Shown here piece by piece: positions 11,896 to 22,751 of a DNA stretch of 64,000 nt. Source of the stretch: Henckelia pumila (taxonomy: Eukaryota; Streptophyta; Magnoliopsida; Lamiales; Gesneriaceae); the NCBI RefSeq assembly GCF_033568475.1, contig NC_133120.1, positions 172,143,991 to 172,207,990 on the forward strand, in the 5' to 3' direction. The translations under genes were made by a program, and so were the position numbers. Each line of letters starts with the position of its first letter. The stretch's first letter is position 1. The notes beneath the pieces are model-generated. The model made no database searches, had not been told where the DNA came from, and saw only the letters and a program-made list of their open reading frames with translations.

Positions 11896-13132
11896 TTGTT
11901 TTCATTGGATGAATTTAAAATTTTTTTAAATTTTTTTAAGTATAATATCTTTAACATTTCTTATTAAAAGTTTTAGATTGTACTCCATCAAATCTACATA
12001 TATAAAAATTGTTTTTCACTTTTTAATTATGTGTATTTTCTTATTTTTTACTTATTATAGTACATCCAACACCTGTCTATAAATCTCTTCTACGTCTAAC
12101 CTATCATCTTACACCCAAGCAACACATGCGTAAACCCATTTACTTCATTGGTTTTTTTATAGATTACAATACTGAATATCATTTTTTTTCATATTTAACA
12201 TTAACAGAAGTTATTTCCCATTTTTCATTTCTTTACCGTTTGTACTTGGGACGGATTATTTTTTATTAATACCTTAATATAAATGCATGTTTAATTTATA
12301 TATAAAAAAATAGAAACAATCGTAAGTTACTCTATGGACCTGGATAAACACCTCAAAAATTGAGGTGACATGACCTATTTCAAGTAAAATATCTACATTC
12401 TAAAGAAATCTCTTCTGTGAGTTGGTGCATAAACAAAATATAAAAATAAATTAATTTAATGGACACATGTCACACCCTCGACTGAACCCCTCTTCTCCCA
12501 TTCGTCGATTCTCACACTCTTAAAATTCCTTAGGCTTTCGGCTTTCGAGCCTTCTTTGCGGTGTCCCATCTTCGTGGGATTGAAGAGCCTCGACTGGGTT
12601 AGTTGTCTTCTTGATTTTCTGTTTCGTTTTGTTTTTTGGTTTTTTGAATCTCGCGTTTTTGTTTCATTTGTTTTTGGTTTTTGGTTTTTGGATATGCTCG
12701 GCGTTTCGTTTTTCCACCTCGATCTTCTTTTCTTGTTGTTTGGGCTTTCTGATTTCTAAAGGTGCTTAGCTTTCGTCTCTGGTATCTCTCATTATTCTTA
12801 GATTTATGCAGATTGTATGTTGAATTGATGTAATTTTATTCATTCTTATGCTGAAAATTGTTTTTAAGAAAACAAATCTGGAGAAACTCAGGAGAAACGT
12901 TTTTTTTTTTTTTTCTTTATTGCTTGCCCCTCTTTGCTTCTGTTCTGTGTGTTGCTGGATTTATGCTGACTTTTGGCACAGCAACAGCTGTCGTCTCCTG
13001 AGCGTAATCTCGGCAACCTTTCTTGTTTTCTTTTTATTCTCTTGAGAACCGGGGCTTTTTGAGGAGAAATTTCTAAAAAACAGTAGATTCGGTATTTTGT
13101 CGACATCCTTTGTGGGATTCTTTGGAGGTGTT
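11896..13132. other. Non-coding stretch, leader-like in its second half
   Basis: About 11896-12477 is AT-rich with no recognised feature. From about 12480 the DNA becomes CT-rich and resembles a plant 5' leader with a T-rich intron (GGTTAGTTG after GACTG near 12600). It runs into the left arm of the long inverted repeat and may be the captured 5' end of the same unknown gene. No convincing coding exon is visible. Confidence 0.4.
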
Positions 13133-14921
13133 ACCTGCAGTTTTTTGCAAGAACAAACATCAACTCTTTGCCATAAACCATATGATATTATTTTGGTTGA
13201 GATATTTATAGGTGCTTCCTTTTTTAAAAAAATAAATAAATTTTTTCTCCTTACTTACTGCTTTTATTATCATAAAACACTTGGTGGAGGAATTTCCTTT
13301 TAGATTTAATAAATTTTTTATTCACATCATTGATATAACAATAGCTCTTCAGGTCACGAAAAGTCTCATTTCTGCTACTGCCAACTTTGATTATTCCAAG
13401 ATTTCATCGGTAATTAAGTTAATTATATATATTTTCCCCTTTTTGTTAGTTAATGTGCCGAATTGATGTGGATTTTTTCATGTTTAGTGAGTTTACTTGA
13501 TCTGAAATGTTATGTTTTCGTGTTGGCTTTTACCACATATTTTTGGTAGGTTCTGTGATACAGTTCACGATGATTGCTATGTGCAGTTTAAAATTGGTTG
13601 CTAGATTCTGTGTAGGTTAACAAGCAATGTGCTACTTGTAAAATAGAGTCAAACTCATAGCACTGTCCATATCTTGAGTATAGATATCTCACCACAAGAA
13701 ATCGATTTCATTCGTCCGTTTTCGAGTTTCTCAATCGTCGTTCTTGCTTCAATGGATTTCATAATCATAAAAGCCTGCTCTTCCCCTCCACTGCCTTCAT
13801 CACCTAATGACCCCCTCCCCTGCCTCCATCACCTAATGACCAAGTGAGGGCTGGATTTTACTGAAAAAATGATTTTGCTTTTAGAAATTGGGTGGGGAAA
13901 AATTTCCATAAATTAAAATAAAAATTTGAATGCGGTCTGGAGGTGCTATTTTTCGGCCAAAACATCGGCTTTGTACTCCGGCCAGTGGCATACGGTGGTC
14001 GTCCTGACATGAGCTTCCATTTGGTGACCCCTATGTCTGGACTTTGGTACTACAAGTTGTGTTTTCTCAAGTCCATTGGACAGGTGGTCCTTTTTTTTTA
14101 AAAAAAGGAGTAGGCCTACTGAAATTTAACATTAGATAAATTATTATTTATTTACTTAATTGCTACATTACAGGCGATTCTTACTAGGATTATGGGCGTG
14201 ATTGACGGCGGTGATGGAGTAAATGCAGGTCTCCCCGTTATTGAATTTTTCAGGATCATGTCTATTATCTTTTTTTAATAAAGTCTGTTATGTCATTTAT
14301 TATTTTTTTAATGCAAAATTTCTTATTTAATCTATATATCCTGTTTTTTTTTAAAATAAAGGTGATTATGTTTCTATTTATTTATTGTTTGCAAAATATG
14401 ATGCTTAATCCTTATCTACGATTCTAAAACATTCTTAGTCCATATCCAATCTTATCGACTTATCGTGATGTGCTTTGCAGTAAAAATTAAAAAAAGGTTC
14501 TGATCACCTCCCCTTTGAAATGAATAACGATTCTTGTAGATAACATTTAAAATCTGGTGATGGTAACAGTGAATCGATTAAGAATTTCTTACTTATTTAA
14601 GTTGCATTCGATACAACATTTCTTCATATTTCTTTGATATGGTTGCATCGACTATGGTTTATTTCTTCATTAGTCTGGCCGAATAATATATATTTTCCCG
14701 ACTTTTTTTTTTCAAAAACAATAATCTAGATCATGTTTATAAAATAATGGGTGCTATTGTGTTGGGACTTGCAAGACTATACACCCATTATATCAAACTA
14801 TGTGCGGCTTGCTGTCTTTCGGGTTCCATGTCGCATTCATCGTGCTGTTTTTTGGTGCCAGGACGTCATTTAAATGTCTTGCTAATCATTCTATTTTGCT
14901 GATCGCAATATTATTATCTCT

Positions 14922-15176
14922 TTGACCCAGCTTTTTTCTGATCCTTATGCTACTCAGGTTATTGGAGGAGCATGTGTGGAGTGCCGCCTTGGCTGCTCTT
15001 CCCTCATTCATGCTTTAATTACTATATGCCTAGTCATTGGATCCGTATATCTGCTTGACGAGTTGGTTGGCCTTCGACAATTGGCCGGAGTTTTTGTGTC
15101 TTTTGGCGGACATAACTTTTCTACAGTTGTGTCTGCGGGAAGACAGAGACTTCTGTCTTGGAGATTGTGTGTTTAA
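14922..15176 (+). pseudogene. Exon-like fragment of an unrecognised gene, left arm copy
   Basis: This 84-codon open stretch contains LFSDPYATQVIGGACVE and a hydrophobic segment LIHALITICLVIGSVYLL that could span a membrane. It recurs almost unchanged on the opposite strand of the right arm, so it is worth flagging although it is not a complete gene. Past about 15110 the same arm opens in another frame (EDRDFCLGDCVFNF), suggesting an exon boundary or a frameshift. I do not recognise the family. Confidence 0.45.
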
Positions 15177-15504
15177 CTTTGCGGCAAACATAATGTTGCT
15201 CAAGTTTAAAGATCGACGGTGTTTTGTCGGTGTTTTTGTTCTATTCTGTTTGTGGAGATTTTCTTTATTCCTTACTAAAACAAATGGTGTTTGTCGAGGA
15301 AAGATGCTGAGAAGAGGAGAATAGAGGAAAAGGAAGCATAACGTGCTCGTGATGAACAGTCTCAAGTTACAGCCCAAAGAGAACAAACAACTAGAGATGA
15401 TTCTAGATTGGAAACAATAGAAAAAGTTGAAAAAGCGAAAAACGAAATGAATAAAGACTTGCAGATGCACCTAAGTGTAGTTCAAAGGGAAAACGATGTA
15501 GCGA

Positions 15505-15993
15505 CTACGCGATTACCTGCACTACAGAAACAATATGCCATAGCGATGAAGCAAGCAAAAATGGACACCGCGCAACGACGATAGCGGCGTGTTCTTCCTT
15601 TAATCGCGTAGTTGTTGCATCGTTTTCCCTTTGAACTACACTTAGGTGCATCTGGAAGTCTTTATTCATTTCGTTTCTGGCTCTTTCAACTTTTTCTATT
15701 GTTTTAAATCTAGAATCATCTCTAATCGTATATTCTCTTTGGGCTGCAACTTGAGATTGTCCATCACGTGTTGCATGAACACGTGGTGCTTTTTCTTCCT
15801 TTATTTTCCTCTTCTCGGCATCTTTCCTCGTCAACATCATTTGTTTTAGTAAGGAATAAAGAGAATCTCCGCAAATAGAATAGAACAAAAACACCAACAG
15901 AATACCGCTGATCTTTAAACTTGAGCAACAATGTGTCTGCCGCAAAGTTGAACACACAATCTCCAAGACAGAAGTCTCTGTCTTCCCGCACAC
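15505..15993 (-). pseudogene. Charged, coiled-coil-like exon fragment of an unrecognised gene, right arm
   Basis: The minus-strand frame contains a charged helical stretch (IEKVERARNEMNKDFQMHL, VVQRENDATTTRLKEEH) of the kind seen in coiled coils. The left arm has the matching stretch at about 15400-15560 (+) with different ends, because the frames diverge at the loop. It belongs to the same captured gene as the hydrophobic fragment upstream. Function is unknown. Confidence 0.4.
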
Positions 15994-16202
15994 ACAACTG
16001 TAGAAAAGTTATGTTTGCCAAATGACATAAAGACTCCGGTCAAGTGCCGAAGGCCAACCAACTCGTCAAGCAAATACACAGATCCAATGACTAGGCCTAT
16101 AGTAATCAAAGCATGAATGAGGGAAGAGCAGCCAAGGCGGCACTCCACACATGCTCCTCCAATAACCTGAGTAGCATAAGGATCAGAAAAAAGCTGGGTC
16201 AA
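15915..16202 (-). pseudogene. Exon-like fragment of an unrecognised gene, right arm copy
   Basis: This is the inverted partner of 14922-15176. It has the same LFSDPYATQVIGG start and hydrophobic segment, with a few substitutions. It partly overlaps the coiled-coil-like frame that follows on the same strand. Retention of an open frame in both arms despite divergence may mean past constraint or simply a short time since duplication. Confidence 0.45.
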
Positions 16203-17592
16203 AGAGATAATAATATTGCGATCAGCAAAATAGAATGATTAGCAAGACATTTAAATGACGTCCTGGCACCAAAAAACAGCACGATGAATGCGACATGGAA
16301 CCCGAAAGACAGCAAGCCGCACATAGTTTGATATAATGGGTGTATAGTCTTGCAAGTCCCAACACAATAGCACCCATTATTTTATAAACATGATCTAGAT
16401 TATTGTTTTTGAAAAAAAAAAAGTTGGGAAAATATATATCATTCGGCCAGACTAATGAAGAAATAAACCATAGTCGATGCAACCATATCAAAGAAAGAAG
16501 AAATGTTGTATCAAATGAAACTTAAAGAAGTAAGAAACTGTTCATCGATTCACCGTTTCCATCACCAGCTGTTAAATACAAAAATCGTTATTGATTTCAA
16601 AGGGGAGGTGATCAGAATCATTTTTTACTGCACAACACGATAAGATTGATATGGACTAAGAATGTTGTAGAATCGTAGATAAATATTAAACATGATATTT
16701 TGCAATAAATAAATAGAACATAATGACTTTTATTTAAAACAGGATATGGATTAAATATGGTATATATAGATTAAACATGAAATTTTGCATAAAAAATAAC
16801 ATAATAGACTTTATTAAAAAATAATAATAGACCTGATCTTGAAAATTCAATAACGGGGTGACCTGCATTTACTCATAATCCTTGTAAGAATCACCTGTAA
16901 TGTAGCAATGAACTAAGTAAATAATGATTTATCTAATGTTACATTTCAGTAGGTCTACTCATTTTTTAAAAAAATGGCCACCAGTCCAATAGACTTGAGA
17001 AAACACAACTTGTTGTACCAAATTCCAGCGATAGGGGTCACCAACCGGAAGCCCATATCAGGACGACCATCGTACGCTACTGGACGGGAGTACAAAATAG
17101 CACCTCCAGACCGCGCTCAAATTTTTTTTTGAATTTATGGAAATTTCTCCCCATCCAATTTTTACAAGCAAACGTCATTTTTTCAGTAAAATCCAGCTCT
17201 CACTGGGTTATTAGGTGATGGAGGCAGGGGAGGGGAAGAACAGACTTTTATGATTATGGAATCCATTAAAGTTTTTAACGCGATTGAGAAACTCGAAAAC
17301 AGATGAATGAAATCGCGTTCTTGCTTCAATGAATCTTGGAATAGAAGTTGGCAGTAGCAGAACTGAGACTTCTCGTGGCCTGAAGAGCTATTGTTAGATC
17401 AATGATGTGAATAAAAAATTTATTAAATCTAAAAAAAAATTCCTCCACCAATTGTTTATGATCATAAAGGCAAAAAGTAAGTAGAAAAAATTATATTTTT
17501 TTTAAAAAAGAGATACACACCTATAAATATCACAACCAAAATAATGTTATATGGCAAAGAGTTGATGATTGTTCTTGCAAAAAACTGCAGGT

Positions 17593-18975
17593 GGGTTGGT
17601 TGTTTGCTTTATTCGTGAGTTGTTTGTTTTGAGTTGTGTCTGAGTCAAGAAAGAAATGGAAGCATGGTCAATGATGAGAAAAAAAATTTCTTTGCATGAT
17701 ATCCATGATTATCTGCGTATCTAACCATTTCTGGACGGGTGAAGCTAATTTAATGAATAATTTCCTATATATTATGTGTTTTTCACTTTATTCTGAGCTA
17801 AAGACATGCAAACATAGATATGATTGAGGCATTGTTAGATATTTTGGGCCTAGTTTTCTTTGAATTAACTCCATTTCTAGTTGCCCTTTGAGCTTGCACG
17901 ATGAAAATTTTGAAGTTGATATATTCTGTCAAAGTAGTTAGATTGTACTTGCACTAATTGAATTTATATGATTTGATTGTGGATTGAGATTTGTTTAGAA
18001 CTTGATCGGACAACTTTCGAGCCGAGAACGGGTACACTGTGATTTATGAATGATTTAACCAATTTTTTTGAATCGTTTGAGCTTTTCAAGCTACTCATTA
18101 ATGTATTTTATCCCTAGTTATCTTGTTTGAGCTTTATTGAAAACGAATGAATATGCGATAATGTATGGTTGGACCTCATTCGGTATTTTTTCAAGGTCCT
18201 AACATTAACTGCCAAATGAATAGCTTAAACACTATTTTCTATCCTAAAAGGGAGTAAGTATTGAAGTGTGCAAATTTTATATGCTCTTGATTTGAAATTG
18301 AAGGGTGGATGATGTGAAAAAGAAGAAAAAAAAATTTATAAGCGAAAAAAGTTGAAAATAAAAAGGCAAAAAAAAAAAAAGAAGTAAAAAAAAAAACAAG
18401 AAAAGAGTTGTGAAATCAATGAGTTGACGAAGTGAATTAGATTGAAAATGAGAAGGAAAAAAAAATAAGGATTGGCTTTAACTTACATCACAAGCTTAGA
18501 AGTCCTATTGACCAGGTCACAGGTGCCCAATATACTAGTGGAGAATGGTTGCGAGAATTTAGCCTATGGGCGATCGAAAAAGCATTTTCAATGAGTATGA
18601 AATTTTAATCAAAACATGCACACACATTTTTCTTTGCATTAATTCGATAGTGTGTGTTTTTGATTGAGTTCTAACATATCTTTTGAACCGTTGTTACCTA
18701 AAAAGACCTCATTATCTATGCATGTATGAATTGAATTTGGATGAAGATATTTTGAAATGTGAGTTGCTGAAATTGTGAGTTTCAATTACATGATTACATT
18801 TTTTGTGTTGGATGATATTGGATTTAAATATTTTTTGAATCACTTCTGAGGCCAGTTGCTCCAAAGTATTTTATGACTTTTTATTGTTGGTTGTTTTGTT
18901 GGTGATTTTGTGGTTCAGTCTTTGTGTTTGTTTTGTTTTGCTCGGGACTAGCAAAAGTCTAAGTTTGAGGAAATT
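17593..18975 (+). mobile_element. 3' internal region of a Tat/Athila-like element (non-coding)
   Basis: The stretch lies directly upstream of an LTR start and ends in a purine tract (AAGTCTAAGTTTGAGGAAAT), as expected for the 3' internal region of these elements. It includes an A-rich tract (18300-18470) and no long open frame. Assignment rests on the junction and on resemblance to known elements, not on a protein domain. Confidence 0.55.
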
Positions 18976-20093
18976 TCATAAGTGCATTTTATGCACTTAA
19001 TTTGTTTATGATTTTAATTGAACTTTGTTTTGTTTCGAGCCCCTATTCTCAAGCGTGCACGTGCCATCGCGATGATCAGAGTTCTTAATTTTTTGGGAAG
19101 GAAACTTTCATATTCTTTTGGGTTTGATCGATGGGCTTTCAACTACATATAAAAGAGATTTTGAAGATCACATTGAGGGTGACAGCCGCCTGCAATTTGA
19201 AGAAGAATACACATGCCTACTTTGAAGAATTCGGAGAGAAATATGTGCTTGATTGGAAGAAAAACTGGAACATAGTTTGAAAAACGCGTCATCCGAACAC
19301 GGCATCACTCTTTGGCGTTGTTATTCTATCTTTTATCTTTCTAAACTTTTGATTTAATGTTTAGTTTTAAGAACATGATTCGTTTTTGCAATATTTTGAT
19401 CATAAACTAAACTTTTCTAGTCTAGAGGATGATGTAGCTTGGTAAATACAATTTCTAGACTTTTTGATTTTATGTGAATTGAATTCTTTTAATTAAATTG
19501 TGTTTTTTAGAATTTATTGTCTTTTCAATTTACTGGTCATAAATTGATTTGTTATATTTATTTGAAATCGTTGTTCGGGAAATGAGATTTTGAATATGAT
19601 CATTAGAAAATACACTATTAATGTTTATATAGCTAGAAAAAGTGTATAACTTTAAATGAACTTTTAAAAGAACATAGTTCATCTCATATCATTAAGCCTA
19701 GATTTTTACTCGGGACATTGAAATCGAATCTTAATTGATAAATTTTATTTGTTGCTCGGGAGGGGGAAATAAAAACAATCAAGTGTTTTTAGCTACTAAA
19801 TGAAAGGAATTCATGATCATTAATTAATTAGAAGTTGAAACAAATGAAATCAAATCCTCTAGACGTTTTTCTCTCATTGATAATCTTTTAAATTATGTGG
19901 TTGGATTGCAATTTTCGGTTATTTATTTTAAGTTTGAAGAAAAATTATTTACTTAATTTTCTAAATAAAGTTTGAATTATTTTAATTACAAGTATTGATA
20001 TTATTTTCAAGTATACTCCTCGTGGGAATGATATTATACTAATCACATAATAAAATTTGACACTGTGCGCTTGCGAGCGAAAAATACGCAACA
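18976..20093 (+). mobile_element. 3' LTR of the Tat/Athila-like element
   Basis: It starts TCATAAGTGCATTTTATGCA (TG mutated to TC) after the purine tract. It ends near CTCGTGGGAATGATATTATA...ACGCAACA, the conserved tail style of Athila/Tat LTRs. CATATAAAAGAG near 19146 is a probable TATA box. Length is 1118 bp. No primer-binding site follows, consistent with a 3' LTR. Confidence 0.65.
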
Positions 20094-20411
20094 AGTCGTG
20101 TCATCGCAATGTTTGACTTTTTTTTCAATATTCAAGTCTTCTCAAGTTTCAGTCAAACCTACAAACACAGAAAGTATGACGATTTATGCGCAAAACTAGA
20201 AACAAAATTGTCAGATAAGTACGAAAACGACAAAATAAAGTATCAAATAGACTATAGAATTCGTGTTTATCAAACCCCTCACACTTAGCTTTTGTTCGTT
20301 CTCGAACAAATCAAAAGAAAATTAGAGTTGAAAAATATCAATGATTTACAACACAAAGTGGCTCAATCAACACCTTTCAATCTACCAAAGCTCGTCACAC
20401 CCGGTCAAAAA
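20094..20411 (-). mobile_element. Fragment of a reverse-strand Tat-like element (internal 3' end and LTR start)
   Basis: About 318 bp duplicate 22574-22893, with roughly one difference per ten to fifteen bases. Read on the minus strand it contains the polypurine segment (GAACAAAAGCTAAGTGTGAG) and the LTR start. It ends at 20411 inside the phrase GTCAAAAACT, where a related element begins, so this is the interrupted host copy. Confidence 0.7.
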
Positions 20412-21523
20412 CTTGACCGACGATTTCGGTTGGGAAATTCTAGCAAGTGCACTAGGTCAAGTTATAATATAATTGGAGCAAGTCCAAGTCGATCCCACAG
20501 AGACTATTATCTAATTACTAGAATATAAATTATTTAATTTAATCTAGGTAAATTAAAAAGTGCGATTTATATGAATTATTCAACTAAATGAAATAAACTA
20601 AATTATTCTAAAGCATAGATTTAATTAAATTAAAAAGCACCGTAAATTCAAAAAGAATTCATATTTTAGGAAAATGACCAGGAACACATAACAGTACGAG
20701 ACATCAATTTGGATTTAATTAAGCAAGAATTACCTATGTTCACGATGAAATTCCCTAACATGATTATTAATCTATTTCTAAAATTAACAGTCCTATTTTT
20801 ATTTAACAGTCCAATTATTTCTAGTTGATTTAATTAAACAAAAACGCATTTGCAACAATGGAATTTCAGCTTTCGCCTAAAATCGCACACTGAAACCGAA
20901 TACTATTTCTAGTCAGTTTAACCATGTGTGATCAATATTTTTGAAACTAATTTCAATCTATTCTTTTTCAAGTCAAAATCGTACAACAAACATGCAATTA
21001 ATTGGCCAGATTAAAAGCAATAAATATGCATAAATATTAATCAATAAACATAAAATTAATCAAAACATCAATCAATTCAACTCATGAACAAAAACCAATA
21101 GTATGGCCCTCTCATGGTCCCGGTCAAAAAACGACTACTCCATAATACCAAAATCAGACAAAATTCTAATGTTTGAATTCATCATAAATAAATTAGAAGA
21201 AGAATAAAAAAAATTCTCAACGATGGTGTGCGGGTCTTGCTTGTGTTCTTCAATTCTTCTCCTCTTCAAGCCCTAGCCGTTGTTCACAAAATCTGGCAAA
21301 AGTCCCCTTCAAGTTGGATTGTGTTCTCTTTTATATTCATCCTTTAAAAGCCCTATTTTCGTCCTCCATAATTGTACAATATTGCCCAAAATAAAATAGT
21401 CCCGAAATTTTCAAATTCTGGCAATATATTTTTCTCCAAATCCGCGACATGCACGATCGGACTGTAACGCCCCACTGTATCAAGACGGGTCTTTTCAGCG
21501 TGCTTATGTCCTCACTCACACGC

Positions 21524-21630
21524 ACTCTGGAAAACTTCTCAGGGGGTCACCCATCCTATAATTGGCCCAAGTCAAGCACGCTTAACTTTGAAGTTCTTAA
21601 GTGATGAGCTTCCGAAAAGAAGATGCACCT
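21524..21630 (-). promoter_or_regulatory. 5S rRNA-like RNA polymerase III promoter, first Cassandra LTR
   Basis: Minus-strand sequence includes AAGTTAAGCGTGCTTG (5S box A region) and AGGATGGGTGACC (box C region) in the right order and near-correct spacing, with a small insertion between. The first 40 nt of 5S rRNA are diverged, so this is a promoter-bearing relic, not a 5S gene. Confidence 0.8.
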
Positions 21631-21892
21631 TCTTGATATGAATAGTACATATGAAATCTTTTAAGCCCTCCTCAACCATGTAGTCCCATATCTACACAGT
21701 CTCAGAATCCCTCTCATTCCGGCACGGGATCGGTTCATTCATGTCTCCCTCCGCCTAGAAGCCTACCAGGAGCCGCTCATTGTTCGTGCAACCTCTTGGC
21801 ACCGGCGATCACTCCCTGCCTCTTCAGCCCCGGGCGTCACATGCCCACCAGCTTCCGCTTGGTTCGTCCCCGAACCATACCGTACTAAGAGA

Positions 21893-21909
21893 GGTCGGCT
21901 CTGATACCA
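21893..21909 (-). other. Primer-binding site of the Cassandra TRIM
   Basis: On the minus strand TGGTATCAGAGCCGACC starts 2 nt inside the LTR end. It is complementary to initiator-Met tRNA and fixes the element's orientation. Confidence 0.85.
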
Positions 21910-21972
21910 TTTGTAACGCCCCACTGTATCAAGACGGGTCTTTTCAGCGTGCTTATGTCCTCACTCACACGC

Positions 21973-22079
21973 ACCCTGGAAAACTTCCCAGGGGGTCACC
22001 CATCCTATAATTGGCCCAAGTCAAGCACGCTTAACTTTGGAGTTCTTAAGTGATGAGCTTCCGAAAAGAAGATGCACCT
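21973..22079 (-). promoter_or_regulatory. 5S rRNA-like RNA polymerase III promoter, second Cassandra LTR
   Basis: This is the same 5S-derived segment as in the other LTR, 449 bp away, with box A and box C sequences intact on the minus strand. Confidence 0.8.
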
Positions 22080-22751
22080 TCTTGATATGAATAGTACATA
22101 TGAAATCTTTTAAGCCCTCCTCAATCATGTAGTCCCATATCTACACAGTCTCAGAATCCCTCTCATTCCGGCACGGGATCGGTTCATTCATGTCTCCCTC
22201 CGCCTAGAAGCCTACCAGGAGCCGCTCATTGTCCGTGCAACCTCTTGGCACCGGCGATCACTCCCTGCCTCTTCAGCCCCGGGCGTTTGTGCAACCTCCG
22301 TGCATTTTAGATTTTCTGAACAACAGAGTGCACGGACCCTGGACAAAGGTCCGGGCATGCCTCCGGGTGCTCTTTGCCTCAAATTTTTTGATGAAACATA
22401 TGTACGGACCTTCCTCCAAAATATGCACGGGGTCCGTGAATTAAACTGGAGTGAATATATTTTTTGCACAATATGCACAGACCTACATACAAAATGTGCA
22501 CAGGGTCCGTGCATTAGACTTCATAAATTTCCTTCTTCGCTTCTTATGATTTTTCTCGACTTCCGGCCAAGCTCCAATGTGGCATCGCAATGTTTGACTT
22601 TTTCTTCAATATCAAGCCTTTTCAAGTTTCAGCCAAACCTACAAACACAGAAAGTATCACGATTTATGCGCAAAACTAGGAACAAAATTTTCAGATAAGC
22701 ACGAATACGAAAAAATAAAGTATCAAATAGATTATAGGATTCGTGCTTACC

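Larger units (their letters stand above)
13133..17592. repeat. Long inverted repeat (arms about 2.4 and 2.0 kb, 85-bp loop)
   Basis: The left arm runs 13133-15515 and the right arm 15601-17592. Read on the minus strand, the right arm matches the left along nearly its whole length, including intron-like AT-rich DNA, so the duplication arose at the DNA level. The outer ends share ACCTGCAGTTTTTTGCAAG and the inner ends share CGATTA-type sequence. The left arm has extra sequence around 13410-13690 that the right arm lacks. Arms differ by scattered substitutions and indels, so the repeat is not recent. Both carry exon-like pieces of the same unrecognised gene. Confidence 0.92.
21463..22288 (-). 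mobile_element. Cassandra-type TRIM retrotransposon, complete
   Basis: Two direct repeats of 377 bp (21463-21839 and 21912-22288) flank only 72 bp. Read on the minus strand the LTRs run TGACGCCC...GGGCGTTACA, and the internal region begins with a tRNA-iMet primer-binding site. There is no coding capacity. The repeats contain a segment matching the 3' two-thirds of plant 5S rRNA, which is diagnostic of Cassandra elements. The two LTRs differ at only a few positions, suggesting fairly recent insertion. The outer two bases of the right copy are changed (CA to TT), and no clear target duplication is seen. Confidence 0.9.
20412..22751 (-). mobile_element. LTR of a reverse-strand Tat-like element, interrupted by a Cassandra TRIM
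   Basis: Read on the minus strand, the LTR starts near 22751 (TGGTAAGCACGAATCC) after a polypurine tract and ends at 20412 (CGGTCA). About 1.5 kb remain after removing the 826-bp TRIM. A TATAAAAGAG motif on the minus strand near 21330-21340 is the likely promoter. The part between 22289 and 22520 contains three hairpin-forming GGTCCGTGC repeats. Confidence 0.65.

Noticed and set aside
12556..12759. 67-codon hydrophobic Phe-rich frame
   Set aside because: It is a translation of a T-rich, intron-like stretch, and the apparent membrane character is compositional.
21524..21630. Possible functional 5S rRNA gene
   Set aside because: Only the promoter-bearing part resembles 5S; the first 40 nt are diverged and an insertion breaks the spacing. 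The duplicated LTR context identifies Cassandra.
22300..22698. 132-codon frame at the edge of the Cassandra TRIM
   Set aside because: It crosses LTR hairpins and a polypurine region, with no protein similarity I recognise.
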